A stretch of DNA of 64,000 bases, taken from the NCBI RefSeq assembly GCF_024505185.1, contig NZ_JANIBJ010000010.1, forward strand, positions 59,081 through 123,080, in the 5' to 3' direction. Under the pieces are notes generated by a model that had not been told where the DNA came from, did not search any database, and was given only the letters and a program-made list of their open reading frames with translations. Below are positions 47,001-54,456 of the stretch, one piece after another. A program made the position numbers and the translations under genes. Origin of the DNA: Methylomonas subterranea. Its GTDB lineage: Bacteria; Pseudomonadota; Gammaproteobacteria; Methylococcales; Methylomonadaceae. Numbering within the stretch: the first letter of the stretch is position 1; the number at the start of each line of letters is the position of its first letter.

Positions 47001-47476
47001 TTCTGCAACCCGAGTTGCAAAATCTGGACGTATTCGTCGACGGCGTCAACAACATCGTCGAAACCCAGCAGCGGGTGGCTCAACAGTATCTGGACGACGG
47101 CAGCGTGGAAGACGCCTGTCCGCCCTTGCGCGCCTTGCTGCACATCATGGCACTGGGCCATTACCAGGGCATGGACGCGCATCACCCGGACATACGCGCC
47201 ATGTTCGGCCGGGAATATTTGCTGAATTCGGACTGGTACCGGGAAAGGCTGAGCATCAAGCAACAGCGCGACGTGGCCCTGTGGCGGCGGCATGTGGAAT
47301 ATCTGGACAAACTGTTGCAAGATGGCGGCCACCCATCTCAATCCGAGGAAGGCTATTGGCAAAAACGCCGCCGACAGGCCGCGGAAAAACTGGAAAAACT
47401 GCAGTCGCCGGACTATTTGCAAGCCTTGGTCGGCACGCTGGGCGCCGATCCGCTGGCACCCTATCAGTCAAGCTGA
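44006..47476 (+). CDS. Probable PPi-type phosphoenolpyruvate carboxykinase (large form)
   Basis: 1156 residues from ATG at 44006, chosen for the GGGGGGA site 5 bases upstream; the frame is open 34 codons further. It is soluble, with no membrane segment. The motif TVSGGGKSEISKSIEDAVIY near residue 490 is a kinase-like loop, followed by LFVDDLQRDLDRVQAIFDKD; other Gly-rich blocks are SPSTTGAGSEGALTKGPFNA and GYPGFSSSAGHIGPDIRVDH. The size and motifs match my recollection of the PPi-dependent PEPCK of Propionibacterium and Entamoeba (about 1100-1180 residues), which converts oxaloacetate and PPi to PEP. The assignment is by memory, so it is moderately sure. Flanked by a cytochrome and a hemerythrin gene. 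Confidence 0.6.
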   Translation: MDMLRALGLGADSQDQQSIRQQLHLYINLKLASCGQPTCNDAESAAFMETAQDLLNSYLEKNRQLAGTSLYPADRRIQNFLDRYLADLGLDKIPSLPTMTFELDRHGVARELSLPLGADQFKSEIVSSYRVKQGVLHNPASDRRTTEGSFHIAEGGLPVPGDKKQVPKLTFAKMLEQALQPPADMLIVPFTANQPRPARMFASLLLRPVICPEIPGMEAEKSMEIRFFAPGNLVSNLDFVESIFGNGGNPALAECDAALDFEHWSGHSGCVILAPHLAKLRKIDVGLPHWDDASERQRADGMCWQREDELYNNGQAFKLCARDASGVIVTLLADNYYGYCKKEVKTQISYAANLFGSAEEEHAGGALAFRRFNHGDEFGVGSLTREPGYDFDDMAYRYGAVMTVQPEGYAIDNRFPDVIYVPQDLRMNLNSQKITWVKNGKSQAIRLQPGKIYIQPNGYKIEMCKHPGAPSWRLVGTVAEGTFCHKPCTVSGGGKSEISKSIEDAVIYGPLFVDDLQRDLDRVQAIFDKDYTGRFLPGFEHEDHDPTRAILSEERSLGSVIKLLTPSPCHTAEFNAWLKAIPPSIMALVFLIKRFYRNEWGQNWRDHLSVDVIDGAPGHELKLDQRKIVATYLRVGFDLEGGWRTFKVRQDYLACEKVQMEDDISASVVVPSSAIRPWLAQDARDRSVKLVANCEYRLFQRPDDAVIPGYDKQTELNMSAPGNFMANFEPLDHTKLAEVVEDVLTFSKFTPPMHDLLSEAYRQHQPYVVSSAHPRLVDGKPSKNPRYLETRLDLIKPMRKYVAEMGARLHRKIPLNQPLCHPVDAVLTGRRNNPPDGKIRALAVYNPIHYQDLPELFMDFICSLTGKSPSTTGAGSEGALTKGPFNALRPTADLNNALVSFILTGYPGFSSSAGHIGPDIRVDHDISLLIPEIWSRLSKEERQPEYLLKHGYLEPLSDFEHKGNIVLASRLGYRITSHFVHGLMGKIFDNPYAVFTDDILQPELQNLDVFVDGVNNIVETQQRVAQQYLDDGSVEDACPPLRALLHIMALGHYQGMDAHHPDIRAMFGREYLLNSDWYRERLSIKQQRDVALWRRHVEYLDKLLQDGGHPSQSEEGYWQKRRRQAAEKLEKLQSPDYLQALVGTLGADPLAPYQSS

Positions 47477-47537
47477 CAAGCGGTTTTGCATGTATTGAAC
47501 CGCTGACCCAAACATCAACCCTATACGAGGTACGCTC

Positions 47538-47942
47538 ATGGCAATCGACATTCGCTGGGACAAACGCCTGGAAGTTGGTCATGCGCGTATCGACCACGAA
47601 CACCAGGAATTTCTGGATTTGGTGCGTTGCGTTTCGCTGGCGGCGGAAACCGACGAGCCCAAACCCTGGTGCATGCGGCTACTGAACGAGGTTAAAAAAT
47701 ACGCCGATTTCCATTTTTTCAGTGAAGAAAACATCATGCTGAGAACCGGCTATCCGGAATATCCGGCCCATCAACAAAAGCACGCCGAATTACTGACCTT
47801 GCTGGACGACCGCATCCACGCCTATGCCACCGACCGCATCAATCTGGAGGCCGTAGTAGTGTTCATGTTCGACTGGTTTGCCATGCACACCACCAAATTG
47901 GATAAAAAACTGGGCAAATACATCGACGGACTCGAAAAATAA
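47538..47942 (+). CDS. Bacteriohemerythrin
   Basis: 134 residues. Four-helix di-iron oxygen-binding protein; in methanotrophs it can deliver O2 to particulate methane monooxygenase. Ligands seen in order: His in LEVGHARIDHEHQEFLDL, His and Glu in ADFHFFSEENIML, His in PAHQQKHAEL, and the C-terminal pattern MFDWFAMHTTKLDKKLG giving His and Asp. Single domain, full length. It follows the large enzyme by 61 bases. Confidence 0.93.
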   Translation: MAIDIRWDKRLEVGHARIDHEHQEFLDLVRCVSLAAETDEPKPWCMRLLNEVKKYADFHFFSEENIMLRTGYPEYPAHQQKHAELLTLLDDRIHAYATDRINLEAVVVFMFDWFAMHTTKLDKKLGKYIDGLEK

Positions 47943-48089
47943 AGGGCTATTTGCAAAATCAAGAATGTAATGAAAGCCGCCAGGCATTATGTCGAATCCA
48001 GTTATTTCATTGGCATTCGGATTCTACTCCGGGTTGAGTAAGGCATGATCGTCTTGTCACGACCCGAAAGAGTCAGGCACCAGTTTCTG

Positions 48090-48793
48090 GTGAATGACTG
48101 GTTTAGCCCTTACAAGAACCCATTAATCCCGGCAGTTTGTTCAACATTTCAAATTGGCTGTAGGGAGGATAAGCGTAGCGTCATCCGCCAAATCAATTAA
48201 ACTCCTTTCATGCCAAATTATCGACGCAATCGCATTCCTGGCGGCACCTATTTTTTCACCGTTAACTTGCTCGAACGGAAATCGTCGCTGTTGATCGAGC
48301 ATATTGCAGAGTTACGGGAAGCGGTGCGAGTGATCCGGGAAAAGCAGCCATTTCATATCGATGCTTGGGTGGTTTTGCCTGATCATATGCATGCGATTTG
48401 GACATTACCGGCCGGCGACGATCAATATTCCAACCGATGGCGAGCGATAAAAAAAGCGTTCTCGAAAGCGATACCTAAAACCGAATATCGTTCAGCAATC
48501 CGAATAAAACGCCACGAGCGCGGAATATGGCAACGTCGATTTTGGGAACATACCATTATCGATGATGCCGACTATGTGGCACATATGGATTACATCCATT
48601 ACAACCCGGTCAAGCATGGTTGGGCAGTCACAGTTAAGGATTGGCCATATTCAAGTTTTCATCGCTTGGTCAAGATGGATATTTATCCGTTAAATTGGGC
48701 GGGGTTGGACTTGCCATTGTTGGAAGTGGGTGAACCGGAAAATTGACGGTTTTATCGGCGGATGACGCTTCGCTTATCCGCCCTACGGCCCTA
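48090..48793 (+). mobile_element. RAYT/REP unit, copy 2 (704 bp, inverted relative to copy 1)
   Basis: Almost identical to 10887-11590 in reverse orientation. Ends carry REP-like palindromes (GGATAAGCGTAGCGTCATCC near 48170 and CGGATGACGCTTCGCTTATC near 48761). The right border adjoins a cut integron-cassette gene. Confidence 0.8.
48210..48746 (+). CDS. REP-associated tyrosine transposase, second copy
   Basis: 178 residues; same protein as at 10934-11470 except Val for Ala in DDADYVAHMDY and Glu for Asp near the end. HUH motif PDHMHAIW and tyrosine in MDYIHYNPVKHG are intact. The near identity implies recent duplication or gene conversion, with both copies still open. Confidence 0.92.
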   Translation: MPNYRRNRIPGGTYFFTVNLLERKSSLLIEHIAELREAVRVIREKQPFHIDAWVVLPDHMHAIWTLPAGDDQYSNRWRAIKKAFSKAIPKTEYRSAIRIKRHERGIWQRRFWEHTIIDDADYVAHMDYIHYNPVKHGWAVTVKDWPYSSFHRLVKMDIYPLNWAGLDLPLLEVGEPEN

Positions 48794-48909
48794 ATCCCTA
48801 TTTCATGGTTGATGGTTACGGCCTGTATATCGCAAGTACTTGCACAGAAGACCTTGCTGCTGTAGCTAGAAATAGGTTTGGAATTAACTACTTAGGCTGC
48901 ATTCACTAG
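48794..48909 (+). pseudogene. 3' remnant of an integron-cassette gene
   Basis: A frame open from the RAYT border to TAG at 48907 encodes the C-terminal segment MVDGYGLYIASTCTEDLAAV followed by ARNRFGINYLGCIH. It ends 13 bases before the attC-like site, as cassette genes do. The 5' part was replaced by the RAYT unit. Confidence 0.4.
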
Positions 48910-48921
48910 CATGACAATGGA

Positions 48922-49014
48922 TCCTAACAATGCCATAAACTCGGATGTCAAAAAACTGCGCCGGTCGTTCCTCCCTTTGCAGCATTTTGCCCCCGGTTAT
49001 GGCTGGCGTTAGGC
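48922..49014 (+). other. attC-like integron recombination site
   Basis: The left side TCCTAACAATGCCATAA and right side TTATGGCTGGCGTTAGGC form imperfect inverted repeats with a few extrahelical bases, which is the folded-hairpin logic of attC. The right core GTTAGGC fits GTTRRRY. A methyltransferase-like ORF begins 11 bases after it, as in a gene cassette. No integrase gene is in the window. Confidence 0.55.
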
Positions 49015-49024
49015 ATTTGAAATC

Positions 49025-49240
49025 ATGACTCCTGAACAGACTGCCACTACTTACAACCAAATTGCTCAACACTGGGACTGCCCAGATTTCAATAGCAGCT
49101 ACGGTATAAATCAACACGAGCGAGCATTACAGTTTGTTTCCGAATTCGGGAAGGCCATAAGGTGCGCTGACTATAGGGTGCTGCCGTCAGGCGCACCGTT
49201 CGCGATCGTTGCGCCTCGCATGGCTCGGCACAACCTATAG
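49025..49240 (+). pseudogene. 5' fragment of a SAM-dependent methyltransferase cassette gene
   Basis: The frame begins MTPEQTATTYNQIAQHWDCP, then DFNSSYGINQHERALQFVSE, which is a typical N-terminus of class I methyltransferases that begin with a short helix ahead of motif I. Similarity ends at about 49155 where a repeat of the AACGCG family starts, and the frame closes in the repeat. The SAM-binding motif is missing, so it is a broken gene. Confidence 0.6.
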
Positions 49241-49253
49241 GCAGTCGCACCTT
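49156..49253. repeat. Divergent member of the AACGCG/AAGGTGCGC MITE family
   Basis: CATAAGGTGCGCTGACTATAGG on the left (given in two parts: CATAAGGTGCGC and TGACTATAGG) is mirrored by CCTATAGGCAGTCGCACCTT on the right. The interior GCGCACCGTTCGCGATCG and CTCGGCACAACCTAT match the inside of the 117-bp copies. It truncates the methyltransferase. Confidence 0.65.
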
Positions 49254-49398
49254 TTTGGGATTACGGCTGGCGGCTTTAGATCAATCAACAGACCTTCGCC
49301 ATAAAAACCATCTGTCCACTTTTGGCCGAAACCGCGAAGCCTACCCGAATCCCGCCACACGACATCTCTCCCATCCCCCGAGCGTCCCAAGCGGACCA

Positions 49399-49515
49399 TC
49401 AGAATTCGTATGCCATTCCGAAATCTATCCTGCGCTGGCCGACATCGACCGAGCCTTGCCGATACAGCGGATAACTCCAATCCACTTCCGTCACGATACG
49501 TTTCGGCACGGTGGA
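49399..49515 (-). pseudogene. C-terminal relic of an outer-membrane beta-barrel protein
   Basis: On the minus strand a frame ending in TGA at 49401 encodes RIVTEVDWSYPLYRQGSVDV followed by GQRRIDFGMAYEF. Aromatic-rich alternating residues and a terminal Phe are the signature of the last beta-strands of outer-membrane barrels. Nothing upstream continues it. Confidence 0.4.
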
Positions 49516-49579
49516 GCAGACAAATTTCTACTTTGTTTACCGACTGCGGTAAGATTCCCGCATCCTAAAAAACGCAGTC

Positions 49580-49643
49580 GAGCCCATCAAAATCCCGTTC
49601 GCCCCGAGCCTGTCGAAGGGTAGGAGGGGATTTTGATGGGCTC
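49580..49643. repeat. 17-bp perfect inverted repeat
   Basis: GAGCCCATCAAAATCCC (49580-49596) is exactly inverted at 49627-49643 around a 30-base loop containing CCGAGCCTGTCGAAGGG. It can fold into a long hairpin. Confidence 0.7.
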
Positions 49644-49840
49644 ACAAAATGGGCGAGAAGGCGAAAACCGCTCATGGTTCGACAGGCTCGCCATTTATGC
49701 CCTGTGGGTACGAACGGTTTCCACGCGCCTCAACTGATTTTTTAGGTTCATGTATAAACCCAATTAATGGGCGAAAACCCGACTATTACCGCGATTCGGC
49801 GTTTAAACCACTAAGAACGCGCCGATCATATCCAAGCAAT

Positions 49841-50698
49841 ATGGCCAAAGATTCGACCCTGAACAAAGACAACCATCCCGATTACCACTGGGTTACCGGC
49901 CAATTATGCTTGGCCGGCATGCTGGATACCCGCATGCTTAGCTTACTGAGAGCGATCGAAGCAAGCGGCTCGATCAACCAGGCGGCGAAATTGGCGGGCT
50001 TGAGTTATAAGGGCGCTTGGCAGATCATAGAACGGGCCAACAACATGGCGCCCAAGGTGCTGATCTCCACCGCCACCGGCGGCAGCAAGGGCGGCGGCAC
50101 GCGTTTGACCACGGCAGGTAAAGCCCTGTTGAATCTGTTCACGCAGTTGGAACAGCAACATCGGGCTTTCCTGGCCGAACTCAATCGCAAGCTTACCGAC
50201 GATCCCGACATGCTGCTGCTGCTAAAACCCCTGGCCGTCAAAACCAGCGCAACCAATCAACTGTTCGGCAGAGTTAGCGAAATAGCGATCGGCGCGGTAA
50301 GCATCGAAGTACGCGTGTCCCTGAAAGGTGGCGATCACGTGGTCGCGTCCGTTACCCTGGACGAATGGCGCACCCTGGCTCTCGACGTCGGCAGCGAGGT
50401 GTTGGTGCTGGTCAATGCCTCGGAAATCATGCTGGCCGTGGAAACGCTGCCGCCGCTGTCGGCCCGCAACAGCCTGAAAGGACGGGTGATACGCATACTG
50501 CAAGACGGCGTGGACGCCGAAGTGATTTTGCGCCTGCCGGGCGGGGATACCCTGTCGGCTTCGATCACCCTGGCCAGTTTGCGTAACCTGAACTTGAAGA
50601 AAAACAGCGCCTGCCACGCGTTGTTCAAAAGCAACGCGCCGATTCTGGCGGCCTTGCCGACCGAGGCCGCGCCGATTTCAGTAATAGACCCGGAATGA
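49841..50698 (+). CDS. modE: Molybdate-responsive regulator ModE
   Basis: 285 residues from ATG at 49841 (an upstream extension is repeat-derived). N-terminal winged helix of the LysR-like type: SLLRAIEASGSINQAAKLAG, LSYKGAWQIIERANNMAPK, then TGGSKGGGTRLTTAG. The C-terminal half has two TOBE/Mop domains (RVSEIAIGAVSIEVRVSL... and GRVIRILQDGVDAEVILRL...), each with the SARN-like molybdate loop (LSARNSLKG). It binds molybdate or tungstate and represses mod transport genes, none of which is in the window. Its 3' end overlaps that of the convergent PLD gene by 21 bases. Confidence 0.93.
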   Translation: MAKDSTLNKDNHPDYHWVTGQLCLAGMLDTRMLSLLRAIEASGSINQAAKLAGLSYKGAWQIIERANNMAPKVLISTATGGSKGGGTRLTTAGKALLNLFTQLEQQHRAFLAELNRKLTDDPDMLLLLKPLAVKTSATNQLFGRVSEIAIGAVSIEVRVSLKGGDHVVASVTLDEWRTLALDVGSEVLVLVNASEIMLAVETLPPLSARNSLKGRVIRILQDGVDAEVILRLPGGDTLSASITLASLRNLNLKKNSACHALFKSNAPILAALPTEAAPISVIDPE

Positions 50699-52270
50699 GC
50701 GCTGGATTTGATCGAACTCGTATAGATAAGGTTTGGCCACATCGTGGTTGGCGGCCACCACGATCAAGTCGTGCGAGAACACCGAAGTGTTATACCAATT
50801 GAAACTGCCTTCGATGACGATGTAATTGTCTATCACGCAATACTTGGAATGTATCGGCGAATACGGCACCGGATGATCGTCCTGCCCGTACACCAAACCT
50901 ACCCGGATTCCGCCCCACTTTAAGCGCTGCACGGCGGGCAACAAGGGCCGGTTCAATTCCTCGTGCATCGGCCTTTCCACGCCGATACGGCCCTGGCGGG
51001 CCAGATGGCCGTTGAACAGAATCTGCACGTCCACGCCGCGCTCCTTGGCCTGTATCAAGGCATTCACCACGCTGTCGTGATGGTCTCCCAGCAAATCGCC
51101 GATCAAAAACAGGCAGATCTTGATCGAATGCCGGGCCCGGTGAATTTCCGCCAGAATGGCGTGATGCGGGCGATAGACCTTACCGTTAGCCATGGTGTGC
51201 CGGCCGAAGGTATACAACAGGTTGAACGGGCTGAGCGGGTCGATGCCGTATTTTTGGATCACCCCGCCGCGCTGGCTTTGGAAAATATTGTCCAGCAAGC
51301 GGCACACGCCCTTGGAATGAAAGGTCATGCCGGATTCCCAGTTGGCCCACCAGCGGTCGAAGGTGATATTGAACGAGCCCAAAATACAGTCTTCGTCATT
51401 GAAAATCACGAACTTGGTATGCATGTCGGGCTCGACTTCGATCAAATGATGCTTGGGCGTGCAGAACACGCCGATCAGCTCAATGCCGGAGCGCTTCAAA
51501 TTGGCGTAAGTCTGACTGTTGGTCAAGGTCATCTTGCGCCAATCCACCACGCATTGCACCCACACCCCCTGATGGCTGGCGTGGATCAGATGATTCACAA
51601 AGTCGTTGTCGTCTATGCAGTCCACGCTGACTTTAATGGTACACAGCCGGTTGGGATTATCCCGCTTGGCCATGATCACCTTGTCGATATGATCGTGAAT
51701 AAAGCGTTTGGGGTGGTAGGGATGGTATTGCTGGCCCTTGGTGAATTTCGGGATCAGGTTCAGCGAATGAAAGTGATGGTTGTACCAGTCCACATCGGCT
51801 TGCAGTTCGCCGGGATTCAGCTCGTAGGTGCGGTAATAATTGGCCGTGGCGTGTTCGTCGGTAATGGTGCGCTGCTGATGATTGCCGTCCTGCAACTGAT
51901 ACCAGTCCATGAAGATGTATTCGCTACGCGAGGCGATGGAGTGTTCGCCCAGATGCACGATAAACGAAAACTTGATGCAGTTGATTTTGCCGAAATGCGC
52001 CGAACTGGGCAGGATGAAAAAATCCCGGGTGGCGCGCTTGTGCCGGTCCCATTGAATATCGTAGGCATCGGTATCGACAATGTATTTTTCGCAAACGTTG
52101 TCCCGATAAATCCACAGAATCACTTTCAGATTGGCCGACATGCCGTGAAACATATCGAACTCCAGCCTGCCCCAACGCAGATTAAAGGTATCCTTGAAAT
52201 CGTTTACGCGCTGGAAATAGCCCCCCAGCTTGCCGAATACGGGTTTTGCATACTGTTCTGCGACTTGCAT
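50678..52270 (-). CDS. Phospholipase D-family protein with an N-terminal beta domain
   Basis: 530 residues, no signal peptide. Two PLD catalytic motifs: HTKFVIFNDEDCILGSFN near residue 290 and HSKYCVIDNYIVIEGSFNW near 490, each with the His-x-Lys-x4-Asp pattern, so it should be an active phosphodiesterase or transphosphatidylase with an intact pair of half-sites. Residues 15-115 look like a beta-sandwich (FKDTFNLRWGRLEFDMFHGM, KYIVDTDAYDIQWDRHKR). Substrate unknown; the gene lies beside a starch-binding-domain endonuclease/phosphatase and glycogen genes, with a small ORF divergent. Confidence 0.88.
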   Translation of the reverse strand: MQVAEQYAKPVFGKLGGYFQRVNDFKDTFNLRWGRLEFDMFHGMSANLKVILWIYRDNVCEKYIVDTDAYDIQWDRHKRATRDFFILPSSAHFGKINCIKFSFIVHLGEHSIASRSEYIFMDWYQLQDGNHQQRTITDEHATANYYRTYELNPGELQADVDWYNHHFHSLNLIPKFTKGQQYHPYHPKRFIHDHIDKVIMAKRDNPNRLCTIKVSVDCIDDNDFVNHLIHASHQGVWVQCVVDWRKMTLTNSQTYANLKRSGIELIGVFCTPKHHLIEVEPDMHTKFVIFNDEDCILGSFNITFDRWWANWESGMTFHSKGVCRLLDNIFQSQRGGVIQKYGIDPLSPFNLLYTFGRHTMANGKVYRPHHAILAEIHRARHSIKICLFLIGDLLGDHHDSVVNALIQAKERGVDVQILFNGHLARQGRIGVERPMHEELNRPLLPAVQRLKWGGIRVGLVYGQDDHPVPYSPIHSKYCVIDNYIVIEGSFNWYNTSVFSHDLIVVAANHDVAKPYLYEFDQIQRSFRVYY

Positions 52271-52520
52271 ATCGTTGTCCGGAATAAATCAGTTAAGGGA
52301 TTATGCACCAATTGGCCTTGGGATTCAGGTTTGCCGCTTCATGGAATGGCCGTTTTACCGTTGTCAAGTCTTCGCATCAAAAAACCGTCTAAAAAATCGA
52401 TTGATTTTTGAATCGAAATTGCTAATTTGATCACGTTATTTTTTTAAAATAACAGGTCTGGAAAAGACTCTTTTCCTGGTAACGATGACTCGACACTCCG
52501 CAAGGAGATTGGAGCATGCC

Positions 52521-52781
52521 ATGAATAAAATAACCCCCCATCTACTGAGAGATCTGGATTCCACCTTGCCTCGCGGCACGGAATGTTACCTGCGCCCTTC
52601 CGCGCGCGCGGCCCTGGCCAAATACCGCAACGGCAAACAGCCGGCCAGCTTCGTCGGCAAGGAAGCCGCCCTGCCGCTGCTGACCCAAGGCTTGGGGCGC
52701 GGCCTGAAACGCTTTTTGATCAAGGAAGTACGCGCGGCATTGCCGGCCGAACGCGCCTGCTCGCCGGAAAGAATGGCTTGA
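52521..52781 (+). CDS. Small basic hypothetical protein
   Basis: 86 residues from ATG at 52521 with GGAG just upstream. Basic and Arg/Lys/Ala-rich (YLRPSARAALAKYRNGKQPA, LGRGLKRFLIKEVRAALPAE). No family recognised. Divergent from the PLD gene. It may be a small nucleic-acid or membrane-associated protein. Confidence 0.5.
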   Translation: MNKITPHLLRDLDSTLPRGTECYLRPSARAALAKYRNGKQPASFVGKEAALPLLTQGLGRGLKRFLIKEVRAALPAERACSPERMA

Positions 52782-52825
52782 GCAAGCGGGCGCGCTTCCA
52801 TAAGCACCACCAAAGAAACCGACAC

Positions 52826-52915
52826 TTAGGATTTCGCCTGTAATAACTTCCCTGTTTATATCCCTCTCCCGAAGGGAGGGGGAACAGAATGCGGAAAGGT
52901 ATTTTCAAGCACATC
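52826..52915. repeat. AACTTCC palindromic repeat, copy 3
   Basis: TTAGGATTTCGCCTGTAATAACTTCCC, split here as TTAGGATTTCGCC and TAATAACTTCCC, then a CCCTCTCCC/GGGAGGGGG hairpin and ATGCGGAAAGG. Same orientation as copy 1 (22671-22767), opposite to copy 2. Confidence 0.65.
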
Positions 52916-52983
52916 TTAATCATGCCCGACAGCTATCCCCCCCCTGCACGCGGGGGATAGTCCCTTCGGCAAATCGCCGATTG

Positions 52984-54453
52984 CTATTTCGGCTCGAAGC
53001 TCATCAAGTAGCCGACGTGGTCGGACACCCGGCCGTAATCCCATTCGGTAAACAACAGCCGCGCGGAAGTCACTTGCAGCCCGCTGTGCTTGTTCATGAA
53101 GATGTAATCGATGCGGTAATCGTCCGCCAGCCAATCGCCCCAGTGAACATCGTTGACCCGAAAGACTTTCTCGAACAATCCGCTGTGATTGGCGGCCAGA
53201 TATTGATCTTCGTATTGGTTGCCGTTGACCACCTGTTTATAGCCCAGGGAACCGGCGGCGACGTTGAAATCCCCGCACAATAGGGTGGCGCTGACCGATG
53301 CGTCGCGCAGACTGTCGGCCCATTCGCTCAGTCGTTGGAATTGTTGCTGAAAGCCGTCTTCCCACCAGCTTAAATGGGCCGAAAACACATTGACCTCCCC
53401 CATGTAGGGTACTTGCACCCGCGCCATTACCACCTTGCGGGAATGAATGCTGAAGGCGTCGTCGCTGTCCGAAACGTAGCGGGATTGGGCATTGTGCAAG
53501 GGATAGCGGCTTAATATCGCCACTCCCTCGCGGTATTTGTCGAAACCCAGATGCGACCAGTCCGTGTAAAGATGCATGGACCGTTTCAGACGCTGGTTGA
53601 TGATATTGGCGGCATTGGAATCCCAGTCGCCCCGGCCGTCGTTCCAGTGCTCGGCCACTTCCTGAAAACACACTACATCCGCCGCCTGTTCGTCGATGGC
53701 CCTGGCGATCAACGACAACTTATCGTCCTGCCCTTCTTCCTGGTAACAATGCAGATTCAAGACCATTACCTTGAACGGCTCGCGAGCGGCCTTGTAATCC
53801 TTGCCGCCGTTGTTGTCCCAAATGTCGCGCGGCGCGGTCCGGCAACAAACGCTGTAACGCAAGGCAAACGCCTCCTCCACCTTCAAACGGGCCGTCCAGA
53901 CCTGAGCGCCGCGCTGCTTCAGGCGCCTGCTGCGATGACACTCGGTTTGCCGGGTGTGCCGCCAATTGTCGTCCGTCCAATGCAGAATCACGCTTTCCGC
54001 CCTCACCTCCGGGTCGACCGCGACCTTGACTTGCAGAAACTGCTGCCCCTGATCCAACTTGGGGTGTATCGCCAGATTCTGCACCTGCACACCGCGTCCC
54101 AAAGTGACTCCGCTGCCCGACCTGGATTGAAAATTCCAGCCGCCGTTGTTATTCCAAAACTCCCCGGCCCGGCAGCGCAAGCGCAGGGCAAAACTGATGT
54201 TTCCGGCCAGCTCGCGCCCGCTTTTGCCGTTTAACACCAGCCTTGCCCGCCAAAACTCGCGCCGCTCGCCGTGCGGACCCAGATATTGGGCCGACAGGGT
54301 ATGCCACTCGCCATCAGCACCCGCCCACGCCACATCGACCTGCTTATCGAAATCCAGATTATCCACGGCCAGTAAAAACGCTATGACCTGCTGATTGCCG
54401 GTTTTTTTGCGGGCGACGGTGTTTTCCACCGCTAAACATTCAATGGCGGCCAT
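52984..54453 (-). CDS. Tandem CBM21-like starch-binding domains fused to an endonuclease/exonuclease/phosphatase (EEP) domain
   Basis: 489 residues, cytoplasmic. Two N-terminal domains (about 1-115 and 125-222) carry the CBM21 signature of glycogen-targeting subunits: EFWNNNGGWNF and DIWDNNGGKDY. The C-terminal EEP domain (about 228-489) has all catalytic elements: FQEV (Glu), DWSHLGFDKYREGVAILSRY, LLCGDFNVAAGS (Asp, Asn), IDYIFMN and VSDHVGYLMSFEP (Asp, His). Such enzymes are Mg-dependent phosphodiesterases or phosphatases. A glycogen-bound EEP enzyme next to GH57 branching enzyme and glgX suggests action on phosphate groups of glycogen or on nucleotides or lipids at granules. Stop to GH57 gap is 4 bases. 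Confidence 0.8.
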   Translation of the reverse strand: MAAIECLAVENTVARKKTGNQQVIAFLLAVDNLDFDKQVDVAWAGADGEWHTLSAQYLGPHGERREFWRARLVLNGKSGRELAGNISFALRLRCRAGEFWNNNGGWNFQSRSGSGVTLGRGVQVQNLAIHPKLDQGQQFLQVKVAVDPEVRAESVILHWTDDNWRHTRQTECHRSRRLKQRGAQVWTARLKVEEAFALRYSVCCRTAPRDIWDNNGGKDYKAAREPFKVMVLNLHCYQEEGQDDKLSLIARAIDEQAADVVCFQEVAEHWNDGRGDWDSNAANIINQRLKRSMHLYTDWSHLGFDKYREGVAILSRYPLHNAQSRYVSDSDDAFSIHSRKVVMARVQVPYMGEVNVFSAHLSWWEDGFQQQFQRLSEWADSLRDASVSATLLCGDFNVAAGSLGYKQVVNGNQYEDQYLAANHSGLFEKVFRVNDVHWGDWLADDYRIDYIFMNKHSGLQVTSARLLFTEWDYGRVSDHVGYLMSFEPK

Positions 54454-54456
54454 GGT

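Larger units (their letters stand above)
49254..49840. other. Interval with outer-membrane protein relic and inverted repeats
   Basis: Apart from the outer-membrane C-terminal relic at 49399-49515 and the 17-bp inverted repeat at 49580-49643, no gene is supported. CGAGCCTGTCGAAGGG and a mirrored TTCGACAGGCTCG near 49677 are commonly dispersed repeats. Confidence 0.4.

Noticed and set aside
50963..52411. 482-residue open frame on the plus strand
   Set aside because: Antisense to the PLD gene with two intact catalytic motifs.
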